A stretch of 64,000 bases of DNA from Candidatus Flexifilum affinis (GCA_016713325.1 JADJPJ010000019.1:1-64000); one strand, 5' to 3'. Shown: positions 8,733 through 17,419, numbered from the stretch's first letter. Numbers and translations are program-made. Notes: a model not told the origin generated them from the letters alone.

Positions 8733-9581
8733 ATGAATTCTTTCAGAGAAACGGACGCGCATCAGCGGGCGAAAGCCGCGATACTGAACGGGTGTGCGCA
8801 CGCGGGCTATCAGGCGGTGACGGAGGCGTCGGGCGAAGGATGGCGCGTCGATGTCATGGCCTCACGAGGGAACGTCCGGATCGCCTTCGAGGTGCAGTGG
8901 AGCCCGCAGAAGCTGCGTGAAACGGTCGCGCGGCAGGAGCGCTATGCCCGCGATGGCGTGCGCGGCTGCTGGTTCTTCCGCCAACCCCCGGCCATGCTGG
9001 AGCGCGCGGATACGCTGAAGGCGCGGCGCGACCTGCCGCTGTTTCACCTGTTCGCCAATGCCGATGGCTCGTTTGTCGTGCGCCTGGGTGGGCGGCTCAC
9101 CCCTCTGGACATTTTCGTCTCCGCACTGCTGACCCAGCGCGTCCGCTTCTGCGAGGAAGTGACCGCTGCCGAGACGCAGACGATGAGCCTGGGCTTCTAC
9201 CCTGTGCGCTGCGACGCCTGTGGGCGAACCGGCCACGTCTACCGGCTGCTGACACCGCTCCGGGCGCGCTGCGGACATGTCGTGCCCCTGACCGGTGAGG
9301 AGGCGCAGTTTGCCGCGGGGCGAGGCGAGTTTCTGGCGGCGGCACGGACGGCCGTGCGCGATCAGGCGTCGATCCGGCTGGCGCAGGTCGTTTTCGCCGA
9401 CAACGCGCTGACCGTGCGCTGCCCGCACTGCGCAGCAGCCTACCCTGCGCGCCGCCTGGCCATGGCCGGTTATGGCGAACAGCCGATCCTCACTCTGCCG
9501 GTCGAGGTGGACCTGCGCCGTCCGCTGACCGTGCGTTCTCCGCACTGGTGCTTCCCGGCGCATGGGGAGATGTGCTGCTGA
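8733..9581 (+). CDS. CoiA-like PD-(D/E)XK nuclease-family protein with zinc-ribbon cysteines
   Basis: A 282-residue protein. The first 110 residues resemble competence protein CoiA-like nucleases: HQRAKAAILNGCAHAGYQAV, then WRVDVMASRGNVRIAFEVQWSPQKL, where the spaced Asp and the Glu of EVQ match the PD-(D/E)XK core, then RYARDGVRGCWFFR. The rest contains two Cys pairs, CDACG (near residue 160) and CPHC (near 230), plus further Cys/His residues (CGHVV, HWCFPAHGEMCC), suggesting metal-binding ribbons. The ATG at 8733 has no clear ribosome site. No other competence genes are nearby, so a role in DNA uptake is only a family-level suggestion; a stand-alone defence or DNA-processing role is equally possible. 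Confidence 0.72.
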   Translation: MNSFRETDAHQRAKAAILNGCAHAGYQAVTEASGEGWRVDVMASRGNVRIAFEVQWSPQKLRETVARQERYARDGVRGCWFFRQPPAMLERADTLKARRDLPLFHLFANADGSFVVRLGGRLTPLDIFVSALLTQRVRFCEEVTAAETQTMSLGFYPVRCDACGRTGHVYRLLTPLRARCGHVVPLTGEEAQFAAGRGEFLAAARTAVRDQASIRLAQVVFADNALTVRCPHCAAAYPARRLAMAGYGEQPILTLPVEVDLRRPLTVRSPHWCFPAHGEMCC

Positions 9582-9602
9582 GAGCCATCTCCTGGGTTTG
9601 TC

Positions 9603-9644
9603 AAAAGCAGAGGGGACCGTCGTGCTACACGACGGTCTCCTCTG
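9603..9644 (-). terminator. Hairpin terminator of tRNA-Ser
   Basis: The arms CAGAGGGGACCGTCGTG and ACGACGGTCTCCTCTG form a stem of about 16 bp with one wobble. Read on the minus strand it is followed by CTTTTG, placing it about 27 bases after the tRNA 3' end. Confidence 0.7.
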
Positions 9645-9670
9645 GGCCTTGCGATACACCTGCTCTTCTG

Positions 9671-9757
9671 CGGAGAGGGAGGGATTCGAACCCTCGATGG
9701 CCTTGCGACCATACTCATTTTCGAGACGAGCCCGTTCAACCACTCCGGCACCTCTCC
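9671..9757 (-). tRNA. tRNA-Ser (anticodon CGA)
   Basis: An 87-base class II tRNA on the minus strand. The 7-bp acceptor stem is GGAGAGG / CCTCTCC with discriminator G. The anticodon stem CTCGT/ATGAG encloses the loop CTCGAAA, giving anticodon CGA, which reads UCG serine codons. A serine-type long variable arm and the T-arm GGTTCGAATCC are present. CCA is not encoded. It stands alone, with its own promoter upstream and a hairpin terminator downstream. Confidence 0.95.
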
Positions 9758-9768
9758 AGTGGGAGGAA

Positions 9769-9797
9769 AGTATATCGGAATCGAGCGGCATTGTGAA
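9769..9797 (-). promoter_or_regulatory. Promoter of tRNA-Ser
   Basis: On the minus strand TTCACA (-35, 9792-9797) and TATACT (-10, 9769-9774) are 17 bases apart. The -10 ends 11 bases before the tRNA 5' end. Confidence 0.7.
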
Positions 9798-9981
9798 TGC
9801 CGTGTTTGGCAGGTCGTCCGCTTCATCAATGCCTCATTTTCCCCATCCACAGATTACACATTGTTTACAACTCCTGATGAAGTCCTGAACGGCGCTCCGC
9901 GATAGTAAGGGTGTTGAACGAATTCATGCAGCGAACCGGGAAACGGGCTGCATGACCAAACAAAACGGAGCGTACAAGACG

Positions 9982-10551
9982 ATGAACAAGACTCTCAAGA
10001 AAACGGCCGCAGCGCTGAGCATTGCCAGCCTGATCGTGGTGGGTGCGGTTTCGGCGCAGGATGCAGCGACCACCCCGGAGGCCAGCACGGACACCGCCGC
10101 CGAGGTGCAGGATGTTCGGACCCGTGACCAGTTCTTTCATGACCTGATCCTGGAGTACACCGGCCTGGACGCCGCCGCCTTTCGGCAGGCACTGATCGAC
10201 GGCTCGACGCTGAGTGAGCTGATCGAGGCCAACGGGCAGTCGGTCGAAAACTTCACCGCGGCGGTGCTGGCGGAATATGACGCCCAGGTGGTGGAACGCC
10301 GCTTGCAGTTCGAGGAGAATCTGACGGCCATGCTCAACGGCGAGCAGACCTCCCTGCGTGGCCTCGGCCTGGGGCGCGGCGGTGAACTGCCCGGCATGGG
10401 CGACTTCGACGGACGCGGCGGACGGGGTGGGCGCGGCAGCATGGACGACTTCGGTGGGCGTGGCGGTATGCGCGGTGCACCCCCCGCGGCTGAAGATGCC
10501 CCGTCGACCGACACCAGTGACACTGCCGACACCAGCTCGGCCGGCGCCTAA
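9982..10551 (+). CDS. Secreted protein with Gly/Arg/Asp-rich tail, function unknown
   Basis: A 189-residue exported protein. The ATG at 9982 (MNKTLKKTAAALSIASLIVV) opens a typical signal peptide with cleavage near VSAQD; ACGGAG (9965-9970) is the ribosome site. The central part (FFHDLILEYTGLDAAAFRQALIDGSTLSELIEANG) resembles the short helical repeat of DUF2680-type envelope proteins, in which a Leu-rich helix is followed by a 'DG-tL-el' turn. The C-terminus is low complexity: GGRGGRG and FGGRGG runs, then a Thr/Ser/Asp/Ala-rich end. No catalytic motif is visible. It is a single-gene unit with a strong terminator. Confidence 0.75.
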   Translation: MNKTLKKTAAALSIASLIVVGAVSAQDAATTPEASTDTAAEVQDVRTRDQFFHDLILEYTGLDAAAFRQALIDGSTLSELIEANGQSVENFTAAVLAEYDAQVVERRLQFEENLTAMLNGEQTSLRGLGLGRGGELPGMGDFDGRGGRGGRGSMDDFGGRGGMRGAPPAAEDAPSTDTSDTADTSSAGA

Positions 10552-10622
10552 TCTCCGCTGATGAGGATGCGTCGCCCAAACCGGCGCATCCTCGCCAACG
10601 TCCTTCCTCCCCCTTTGTTCTG

Positions 10623-10656
10623 CCCCTCGCCGCCCCCTGCGGCGAGGGGTTTTTTT
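10623..10656 (+). terminator. Rho-independent terminator of the Gly-rich secreted protein gene
   Basis: A perfect 11-bp stem, CCCCTCGCCGC with GCGGCGAGGGG, has a 5-base loop and is followed by seven T. A second hairpin without a T-run (GAGGATGCG / CGCATCCTC) lies just upstream, at about 10562-10592. Confidence 0.9.
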
Positions 10657-10673
10657 GTCCCTGGCCCACGGTG

Positions 10674-11297
10674 TCAGAACAGGAATGGCACAAAGGCGCG
10701 CACCCGAGCCTTGTAGGCGGCGAACTCCGGGTATCGCGACAGCGATCGCTCCTTTCGAAGCAGGTAGGGAATCCAGGCGCCGACGATCATCGCCCCGAGC
10801 GCGGCCCAGGGCAGCCAGTGCATGCCCAGCAGGGCGAAGCTGCCATAGATCAGAAATTCGCCGAAGTAGTTGGGACTGCGCGACAGGCTCCAGAAGCCGT
10901 CGGTGATCAGGCGGCCCGGCTGAGTCCTGAGCTGAACGTACTTCTGCATGTCGGCGGCGAAGTGGAAGACCGTCCCGACCAGATTGAGGGCGATGGCCAG
11001 GGCCAGCAGCCAGTAGGGCGCCTGCACGTCCTGCCAGGCGATGATGAACGGCGCAATCCAGTACAGGGTCAGGCCGAACCAGATGACCGCCGCGCGCACA
11101 AACGAGGCCGGCTTTTCCCACTGCTTGTCCGGGAAAAGGCGGCTCTTGAAGGCCCACATCAGCCCGTAGGTGCCATGCAGTGCCAGATAGATCCACAGCG
11201 TGGCGTTGTCCCAGCGGTCGAAAGCGGCCATCAGCATCAGGACGAAGAGGAATGTCGCTGCTTTATGGCTGTCGATGAAGTGTTTCTCTTTCAACAT
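10674..11297 (-). CDS. Isoprenylcysteine carboxylmethyltransferase/DUF1295-like membrane methyltransferase
   Basis: A membrane protein of about 207 residues with five or six hydrophobic helices. The C-terminal half carries the family signature of small membrane methyltransferases: PGRLITDGFWSLSRSPNYFGEFLIYGSFAL (SAM and substrate region), then PYLLRKERSLSRYPEFAAYKARV. The start is uncertain. The ATG at 11297 has GGAGG only three bases away. The next codon is TTG at a better spacing, and an ATG at 11333 would add 12 basic residues. The substrate is unknown; relatives methylate isoprenylcysteine, phospholipids or steroids. It is convergent with the secreted-protein gene and divergent from the LuxR regulator. 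Confidence 0.78.
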   Translation of the reverse strand: MLKEKHFIDSHKAATFLFVLMLMAAFDRWDNATLWIYLALHGTYGLMWAFKSRLFPDKQWEKPASFVRAAVIWFGLTLYWIAPFIIAWQDVQAPYWLLALAIALNLVGTVFHFAADMQKYVQLRTQPGRLITDGFWSLSRSPNYFGEFLIYGSFALLGMHWLPWAALGAMIVGAWIPYLLRKERSLSRYPEFAAYKARVRAFVPFLF

Positions 11298-11466
11298 CTT
11301 CCTCCGGTCACAAACATCACGCTTCCGTGTCACGCGCGGCAGATGATCTCAGTGGATGCCTGGCGGCCCATAAGTTATAGTGTACCTGTAATGTTGGAGA
11401 GGTGGATTGCCCGCCATCGATCTGGGGCAGACCACCTCAAGCGACGATCACACCCATGGACTCTCC

Positions 11467-14145
11467 ATGATTCGCGCGCTGCTCTCGACCAAAATCACGC
11501 TCCCGCCCGTGCAGCAGGGGCACATCTCTCGCGGAAGACTGTCGGCCGATCCGGGGCGGCAGGCGAATCTGCGCCTCATTCTGATCTCCGCGCCGGCGGG
11601 GTTCGGCAAGTCCATCTGCCTGCTGGAGTGGTGCCATGCCCTCCGGCAGGACGGCACGAAGATCGTCTGGTACGCCCTGGACGCCCAGGACAATGACCCG
11701 GCGCGTTTTGCCTCGCATCTGGCCGGGGCTTTCGCCCGAGCGGTCGAGGAGGACGCCGACGGTTTTGCTGAGCCGGCGACCGCTGGCAATCTCGACAGCG
11801 TGATGGCAGTCCTGGTCAACACGCTGGCCCAGACGCCGGACCGCTTCGTCTTTGCGTTTGACGACTATCACCTGATCGCCGCGCCGGAGATTCATGCGGC
11901 GCTCGGGCTGATGCTGGAACACCTGCCGGCCAACGCACAGATCGCCCTGGCCACCCGCGCCGACCCGCCGCTTCAGCTCTCGCGGCTCCGCGCGAGGGGG
12001 CAGGTGCTGGAGGTGCGGGCGGCGGATTTGCGTTTCACCGCGCCGGAGATCGAACAGTTTTTCGCGCAGGCGGTGGGGCTGCGGCTGTCGCGCGATCATC
12101 TGGACCAGCTCGACCAACTGAGCGAGGGCTGGGCGGCGGCGCTGCGCCTGATCACGCTGTCTCTCGGCGGCGCCGGCCAGGCGGTGGACAGCCACGGTGT
12201 GGGCGAGCCTCTGGTGAACGACCGGTCGGTGGAGCGGATTCTCAGCCGCTTTTCGCCCGCAAAGCAGCATATCTTCGACTATCTCGCCGACGAGGTGTTT
12301 GAACAGCAGCCCGAAGAGACGCGCCAGTACCTGCTCGACACCTGCGTTCTGGACCATCTCACGCCGGAACTGTGCGGGGTGATCACCGGCAACTGCGGCG
12401 CGCCTCTGCTCCTGGAGCGGCTGGTGCGAGGCCGTCTGTTCGTCATCCCGCTGGCGGAGTCTGAGCCGATCTTCCGCTATCACCACCTGTTCGCCGACTT
12501 CCTGCGCCAGCGCCTGCGTCAGGCGGACCTGCCACGCTGGCGTGAGCGACAGCGCCAGGCCGCCGAATGGTATGAACAGCATGCCGACTGGACCCAGGCG
12601 GTCCATCATGCGCTGAATGGTGAGGAATACGCCTATGCCGCCTGGCTGATCGAGGCGCGGGCCTGGGAAGCGCTCACCTCGCGCGGGGAGATCATGACCG
12701 TGCTGGCCTGGCTGCCGCGCTTCCCACAGGACGAGCTGAAGGAGCACCCGCGTCTGTGCCTGTATTTCTCGCGGGCCATGTATCTGACAGGTGACCTGCA
12801 GCAGTCGTTGGCGCTGGTGACGATCGCCACGCAGGCCATCAAGGGACTGGATCCATCGGCGGCGGAGACGGTTGAGCTGCGGACGATCGCCTACAGCTAT
12901 CAGGCGACGCTGGCCGCCTACCGCGGGCAGATCGCCGATGGGCTGGCGCTGGCGGAGCAAGCACTGGCCGACCGGGAGACGCTCAACAGGCTGGGGCAGA
13001 CACGGCTGGTGAACACCATCGGCTACCTGTATTACGCCAGCGGCAAAATCGCCGAGTCCCGTCGCTTCTACCAGGAAGCCTATGCTTTGGCGCAGGAGAT
13101 CGGCCATGCCTTCCTGATGATCGACGCGCAGCACTTCCTGGCCGAGCTGGATATTGCCGCCGGGGAACTTGGTGCAGCGGAAGCGCGCTGCGCCGAGATG
13201 CTGACGCAGTATCCGCGCGACCTCGCCCCGATCGGTGACCTGGTTCTGTCGCTGGCCAACGTCCATTATGAACGCAACGACCTGACCCGTGCCGAGGCGC
13301 TGCTGCGCGAAGCGATCCAGCTTTCCCGCTCGGGTGGACTTCGCTATACCCAGTGGGTGGCCTGCGTCGCGCTGGCCCGCGTGCTTGCGGTGGAGGAACG
13401 GTTCGACGAGGCGCAGGCCATGCTGCGGCAGGCCATGGCCGTAGCCGCCGCCTTCAACGGCCCGACCATCCAATCGTTGGTTGAGGCGATGGGTGCGCGG
13501 CTGGCGCTGCTCCAGGGGCAGGTGGAGGAAGCAGCCGACTGGCTGGGGCGCGATGCGGAGGTTGAAGCGCTGGAGACGCTGCGCCATTTCGAGATCCTGA
13601 CGCGGGCGCGGGTCTTGCTGGCGCTGCGGCATCCTCCGGAAGCGCTGCCGCTGCTGGAGGCCTTTGGCCATTCGGCGCGGGCCGATGGGCGTCATGGCCA
13701 TGCCCTGGAGGCGGACGTGCTGCGCGCGCTGGCCCTGAACCTGAGCGGGCAGCTCCCGGCGGCGCTGACTGTGCTCAAGGTGGCGCTGCCGCAGGCGGAG
13801 CGGGAGGGCTATGTACGCGTCTTCCTCGACGAAGGGGCGCCGATGCTGCGGCTGCTTGCGCGTGCTGGCGAGGCCGGCATTTCCCCCGCTTACGTGGGGC
13901 TGCTGCGCGAAGCGGAGAATGCCGCGCGCCGGGTGCACCCCGCCGATCTGCTGTCTGACCGCGAATTGGACGTGCTCCGTCTGCTGGCGCAGGGTGCGAC
14001 CAACCACGACATTGTCGATGCTCTGGTGATCAGCCTGGGCACGGTGAAGAGCCACATCAACCACATCATGACCAAGCTCGACGCGCGCAACCGCACCGAA
14101 GCGGTGGCCAAAGCGCGGAGTCTGGGTCTCCTCGACGGCGAGTAA
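11467..14145 (+). CDS. LuxR family regulator, large MalT-like ATPase type (LAL)
   Basis: An 892-residue regulator. Order of parts: a STAND-type ATPase with Walker A SAPAGFGKS (residues 41-49) and Walker B FVFAFDDYH (about 127-135), then the winged helix (EQQPEETRQYLLDTCVLDHL, YHHLFADFLRQRL), a long TPR-like helical sensor (residues about 380-780), and a C-terminal LuxR helix-turn-helix (LSDRELDVLRLLAQGATNHDI, then SLGTVKSHINHIMTKL). The ATG at 11467 (MIRALLSTKITLPP) is the conserved family start; upstream in-frame starts add non-conserved residues. In MalT, ligand and ATP binding trigger oligomerisation and DNA binding. The ligand here is unknown. It is a single gene; a homologue begins at 62740. 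Confidence 0.92.
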   Translation: MIRALLSTKITLPPVQQGHISRGRLSADPGRQANLRLILISAPAGFGKSICLLEWCHALRQDGTKIVWYALDAQDNDPARFASHLAGAFARAVEEDADGFAEPATAGNLDSVMAVLVNTLAQTPDRFVFAFDDYHLIAAPEIHAALGLMLEHLPANAQIALATRADPPLQLSRLRARGQVLEVRAADLRFTAPEIEQFFAQAVGLRLSRDHLDQLDQLSEGWAAALRLITLSLGGAGQAVDSHGVGEPLVNDRSVERILSRFSPAKQHIFDYLADEVFEQQPEETRQYLLDTCVLDHLTPELCGVITGNCGAPLLLERLVRGRLFVIPLAESEPIFRYHHLFADFLRQRLRQADLPRWRERQRQAAEWYEQHADWTQAVHHALNGEEYAYAAWLIEARAWEALTSRGEIMTVLAWLPRFPQDELKEHPRLCLYFSRAMYLTGDLQQSLALVTIATQAIKGLDPSAAETVELRTIAYSYQATLAAYRGQIADGLALAEQALADRETLNRLGQTRLVNTIGYLYYASGKIAESRRFYQEAYALAQEIGHAFLMIDAQHFLAELDIAAGELGAAEARCAEMLTQYPRDLAPIGDLVLSLANVHYERNDLTRAEALLREAIQLSRSGGLRYTQWVACVALARVLAVEERFDEAQAMLRQAMAVAAAFNGPTIQSLVEAMGARLALLQGQVEEAADWLGRDAEVEALETLRHFEILTRARVLLALRHPPEALPLLEAFGHSARADGRHGHALEADVLRALALNLSGQLPAALTVLKVALPQAEREGYVRVFLDEGAPMLRLLARAGEAGISPAYVGLLREAENAARRVHPADLLSDRELDVLRLLAQGATNHDIVDALVISLGTVKSHINHIMTKLDARNRTEAVAKARSLGLLDGE

Positions 14146-14322
14146 CCCCCTCGCGCGGGCCGGCACGACCTGCGCGGGCTGGCACGCTGGCCATTCAGAT
14201 AGAAATCCCCCACTTTTTGGAAATCCAACTTCCGGTTGATGCCAACCCACCGGGGTTTACGCGCATCATCAGGATATTGATGAACTGCGCCATAGACGGG
14301 CGCCAGCCAAGGAGTGGGCAGC

Positions 14323-14859
14323 ATGTTTCGACGGTTCCTGATCGGCAGCATGGTCGCTTTGATCGTGATCTGCGGCGTGAGCTTTGCGCTTCTGGCGCAC
14401 TGGTGGAACAACTCAAGCGACGTGGCGCACGTGCATGAGGTCGCACAGCGCATCGCGGATTTCGAACTTCCGCCAGGGTATCGGCCGGACTACGCCGTGG
14501 ATGTCCTGGGGTTCTCCATCGCCGCTTACCGCAGCGCCGACGGCAAGGGGCATCTGGCGTTCGTGATGGGGCCGGTTGGCATTGTTCCGGACGAGGGCGT
14601 CGTTCAGGGGTACGTCGTCAACACCAGTCGGCACGAAGACTGGCGGGAGAACCGCGTCCTGCGCACTGAAGACCGTATGGTGCGCGGCGCATCGGCGACG
14701 ATCAGCTTCAGCGAGCGCATCAATGGCGAAGGCGTGCCCTACCGCAACCTGAATCTGGTTTTCACGGGCAAGAGCGGGAACGCGCTCCTGGTCGTCAACG
14801 AGCCGGTCAGCGCGTGGAACGATGCGGCCATCGAAGCCTTGATCGCCTCCCTGGGGTGA
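14323..14859 (+). CDS. Membrane-anchored protein of unknown function
   Basis: A 178-residue protein with one N-terminal membrane helix (FLIGSMVALIVICGVSFALL, residues 5-24) and an extracytoplasmic domain. The ATG at 14323 follows a good CAAGGAG ribosome site. The outer part reads IADFELPPGYRPDYAVDVLGFSIAAYRSADG, then GHLAFVMGPVG, and ends EPVSAWNDAAIEALIASLG, a compact mixed alpha/beta pattern. No motif identifies a function, and I do not recognise the family. It is followed within 120 bases by a flavin-binding split-barrel gene in the same orientation, with a small hairpin between (14871-14890). Confidence 0.75.
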   Translation: MFRRFLIGSMVALIVICGVSFALLAHWWNNSSDVAHVHEVAQRIADFELPPGYRPDYAVDVLGFSIAAYRSADGKGHLAFVMGPVGIVPDEGVVQGYVVNTSRHEDWRENRVLRTEDRMVRGASATISFSERINGEGVPYRNLNLVFTGKSGNALLVVNEPVSAWNDAAIEALIASLG

Positions 14860-14870
14860 AGACACTGCGA

Positions 14871-14890
14871 GGACAGCCTTCTGGCTGTCC
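14871..14890. repeat. Intergenic stem-loop (GGAC...GTCC family)
   Basis: GGACAGCC, loop TTCT, GGCTGTCC: a perfect 8-bp hairpin after the stop of the membrane-anchored protein gene. It is one of a recurring set of intergenic hairpins in this window. Confidence 0.7.
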
Positions 14891-14977
14891 GTGCATCTCG
14901 CGGACAGGCCAGGGTTGGCCGTGCGGGTAGAGTTGGCAGATTGTGGTGGGCCGGTGCCATTCCGGCAGAGGAAAGAC

Positions 14978-15346
14978 ATGAACAGGCATCTCTGGCGCCA
15001 GGTCGAGGAACTGCTCGCCGGGCACGATCGGGCCATCCTGACGACGTGCGGGGTGGCGGAGCCACAGGTCAGCGTGGCTGCCTTTCGCCTGGAGGGGAAC
15101 TCGGTGCTGGTGTTTCTGCCCGGCACGTCGGACCACCTCTTTAACCTGGAGGCGCGGCCCAATCTGGTGCTGCTCTCGACGGATACGGCGCTGCCACGCT
15201 GGGAACTGCACGGCAGCGGCCAGATCGAGCGGGAGAACGGGACCGCGCCACACCCGTGGCAGGTGATCGTGAGGGTGCAGCCGCTGCGCCTCCACCTTTT
15301 GAGTGCTGATGGCGACCACCCTGTGGAGACCATCGACCTGGTGTGA
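14978..15346 (+). CDS. Pyridoxamine 5'-phosphate oxidase-like FMN-binding split-barrel protein
   Basis: A 122-residue protein with the compact split-barrel fold. LWRQVEELLAGHDRAILTTCGVAEPQVSVAAFRLEGNSVLVFLPGTSDH follows the usual pattern of a helix, then two strands, then the flavin-contact strand. NLEARPNLVLLS is the conserved 'nL..np.v.l' helix. The ATG at 14978 follows AGAGGAAAG. Members bind FMN, F420 or biliverdin and reduce diverse small molecules; nothing here identifies the substrate. It lies 33 bases upstream of the alpha/beta-hydrolase gene and probably shares a message with it. Confidence 0.78.
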   Translation: MNRHLWRQVEELLAGHDRAILTTCGVAEPQVSVAAFRLEGNSVLVFLPGTSDHLFNLEARPNLVLLSTDTALPRWELHGSGQIERENGTAPHPWQVIVRVQPLRLHLLSADGDHPVETIDLV

Positions 15347-15379
15347 ATATCCATTCGGAGTCTTGAGGAGACTGTAAAC

Positions 15380-16678
15380 ATGGCAAGTTCTGTGACAATG
15401 GATCGTACGGCTCAGCGGAGCCAGCAGACCGAGGCGGCTCGCCGTCCGGGTGTGCTCCGCCGCCTGGGGGTTGGACTGCTGGTTTTCGCGGCCGCGCTGC
15501 TGGCGCTGATCAGCACCCTGCCGGTGTGGCTGCTGTTTGTGTGGACGGCGACACCCGTGTTGGTCGCCGCCGGGCTGGCCGCCCTCGACATCGGCATCTT
15601 CTATTGGATGCTGCGCTTCGCCCGCGGACCGCTGCCGGTGCTGGGTGGCCTGGTCGCGCTGGTCGCCGTCTCGGCATTGGCGGTGTTCGTCTCGCAGGCC
15701 ACCGCTTCGACGCCGGCCCCGCGCCAGCCCGGCGGCATCGCCACCCTGGAACAGGTCGAACTGGGCGGGACGCCGCAGTGGATCACGGTGCGGGGGAGCA
15801 GCCTCGACAACCCGGTGCTGCTCTTCCTCTCCGGTGGCCCCGGCGGCAGCGAACTGGCCTGGACGCGCCAGTACCTGGGCGGGCTGGAAGATCACTTCAT
15901 CGTCGTCAACTGGGACCAGCCGGGGACGGGCAAGTCCTACGGCGCCTTCGACATTTCGTCCCTGACGCCGGAGCGTTACGTCAGCGATGCCTATGAGCTG
16001 ACGCAGATCCTGCGGGAGCGCTTCGGCCAGGACAAGATCTATGTGCTGGGCGAGTCCTGGGGGACGATCCTGGGGACGTGGCTGGTGCAGCGCCACCCCG
16101 AGCTGTTCCACGCCTACATCGCCAGCGCGCAGATGGTCTACACCGTACGCGACGACGTGATGGGCTACGAGTTCGCCATTGACTACGCCGAGCAGGATGG
16201 CAATACCGCGCTGGTCGAGGATCTGCGCCGGACAGGGCCGCCTCCGTACGCCGACTTCTGGACCTACGCCGGTTACCTGAACGTGCTGAACAGCTACATG
16301 TACGCCCATGCCGACGGGGAGGGCGGCGGCGACAATCGGCTGTTCGACGTGCTGACCGCGCCGGAATACGGTCTGCTGGACAAGGTGAACTGGGTACTGG
16401 GGCTGGAACAGGTCTTCGAGCAGGTTTACCCGCTGCTAGGCGAGATCGACTTCCCGGCCACCGTGACGGCGCTGGAGGTCCCGGTGTACTTCCTGGAGGG
16501 GCGCTGGGATGTCAACGCCTTCGCCTCGCTGGTCGAGGAGTACTACGCCGTGCTGGAGGCGCCGCACAAGGAGCTGATCTGGTTCGAGAACTCCGGGCAC
16601 ACCCCGCTGTACGAAGAGCCAAACCGCTTCGTGGACGTGCTGGTCAACACGGTGCTGGCGCAAACGCAGCCGGAATAA
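15380..16678 (+). CDS. Alpha/beta hydrolase, proline iminopeptidase-like (S33), membrane anchored
   Basis: A 432-residue protein. The first 110 residues hold three hydrophobic helices, then a catalytic domain follows: FLSGGPGGSELAW (oxyanion-hole HGGPG-type motif), DQPGTGKS, GESWGTILG (nucleophile elbow GxSxG), the acid in the FLEGRWDVNAF strand, and the His in FENSGHTPLYEEP. The whole layout matches proline iminopeptidase and tricorn-factor-like serine hydrolases, here tethered to the membrane with the active site probably outside. It starts at an ATG after TTGAGGAGACTG. The natural substrate is unknown. A palindrome follows the stop. Confidence 0.87.
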   Translation: MASSVTMDRTAQRSQQTEAARRPGVLRRLGVGLLVFAAALLALISTLPVWLLFVWTATPVLVAAGLAALDIGIFYWMLRFARGPLPVLGGLVALVAVSALAVFVSQATASTPAPRQPGGIATLEQVELGGTPQWITVRGSSLDNPVLLFLSGGPGGSELAWTRQYLGGLEDHFIVVNWDQPGTGKSYGAFDISSLTPERYVSDAYELTQILRERFGQDKIYVLGESWGTILGTWLVQRHPELFHAYIASAQMVYTVRDDVMGYEFAIDYAEQDGNTALVEDLRRTGPPPYADFWTYAGYLNVLNSYMYAHADGEGGGDNRLFDVLTAPEYGLLDKVNWVLGLEQVFEQVYPLLGEIDFPATVTALEVPVYFLEGRWDVNAFASLVEEYYAVLEAPHKELIWFENSGHTPLYEEPNRFVDVLVNTVLAQTQPE

Positions 16679-16690
16679 TGGGGGACTGCT

Positions 16691-16712
16691 GGGGCATGGC
16701 ACGCCATGCCCC
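16691..16712. repeat. Intergenic palindrome (hairpin family)
   Basis: GGGGCATGGC, AC, GCCATGCCCC, followed by TACC. It lies between the convergent hydrolase and GyrI-like genes and could act as a bidirectional transcription stop. Confidence 0.65.
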
Positions 16713-16727
16713 TACCATCTATCTTGG

Positions 16728-17351
16728 TCACCCTCTTGCGAACGGCTGGCGGATGATGGTCTTCATCTTCTCCGGCGGGACCTTGCGGGGATCGTTCAGG
16801 TAGATCTCGTGGTGCTTGCCGCGCAGGCTCCAGCCGTTGCCCTCGATACATTCGTGCAGGCGGGCGATGGTAGGCCCCTCGTCGGCGTAGGGGCCAAAGT
16901 ACAGGATCTGCGCCGCTTCTCCCTCCTCGTAGCGCTCGAAGCGCACATCCCCCAGCAGGCCTTGCCCCTTGGCCTTGATCGCCTTCTCACGCGCGCGCTC
17001 GACCAGCTCCGGCGTCACGCTCTCCGGCTGGAGGATCATCATCGTCCAGATGAAGCGGTCCTTGTCGCCGAGGTTGAGCGTGAAGTCGTGGATTGGCTCG
17101 CCGTCGAACCACCACAGCCCCTCCAGCGGCATGACGGTGAAGACCTCGCCCTCGTCCTTGCGCATGAAGCGAATGGCATAGGCCATCGCGTAGAGCGCCT
17201 GGACCGCCTCGGCGTAGCGCGGCACGGTGTTCGGGTCGCCTCGGCCGTCGATCATCAGGTAGCTCAGCGGCGGCACGTCGACCACGCTGACGGTTTTGGC
17301 CGAGGGGGCGTAGAGCGCCTTGTACGTCTGCTTCAGATCCAGGTTCGCCAT
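16728..17351 (-). CDS. GyrI-like small-molecule-binding domain protein
   Basis: A 207-residue stand-alone GyrI/SbmC-type domain. SAKTVSVVDVPPLSYLMIDGRGDPNT is the family entry strand with the 'idG.GdP' turn, followed by VQALYAMAYAIRF, then MPLEGLWWFDG. The family also includes enzymes that hydrolyse cyclopropanoid cyanide compounds and the ligand domains of AraC/MerR regulators. The ATG at 17351 is chosen because MANLDLKQTYKALYAP fits the family and AGGAGAG precedes it. It is divergent from a WYL regulator. A perfect palindrome sits in the shared control region, so the pair may form a ligand-responsive unit. Confidence 0.85.
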   Translation of the reverse strand: MANLDLKQTYKALYAPSAKTVSVVDVPPLSYLMIDGRGDPNTVPRYAEAVQALYAMAYAIRFMRKDEGEVFTVMPLEGLWWFDGEPIHDFTLNLGDKDRFIWTMMILQPESVTPELVERAREKAIKAKGQGLLGDVRFERYEEGEAAQILYFGPYADEGPTIARLHECIEGNGWSLRGKHHEIYLNDPRKVPPEKMKTIIRQPFARG

Positions 17352-17394
17352 GTCGATCTCTCCTGTGTGCGTCGTTTCCTGTAGCATAGAGGGT

Positions 17395-17419
17395 ATTCCT
17401 GACATCCTGTGTCAGGAAT
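17395..17419. promoter_or_regulatory. Perfect inverted repeat, candidate operator of the divergent GyrI-like/WYL pair
   Basis: ATTCCTGACA and TGTCAGGAAT form a perfect 10-bp inverted repeat with the 5-base spacer TCCTG. It lies 43 bases upstream of the GyrI-like start and 130 bases upstream of the WYL regulator start. Size and symmetry suit a dimeric repressor site; the binding protein is inferred to be the WYL regulator. Confidence 0.6.

Noticed and set aside
9841..9870. DnaA-box-like sequence (CATCCACAG) suggesting an origin
   Set aside because: Single imperfect match, no cluster of boxes, no AT-rich unwinding region and no dnaA or dnaN nearby.
11437..14250. 937-codon minus-strand open frame opposite the LuxR regulator
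   Set aside because: Composition dominated by Gln, Arg and His with no fold-like pattern; the plus strand encodes a complete LAL regulator with ATPase and HTH motifs.
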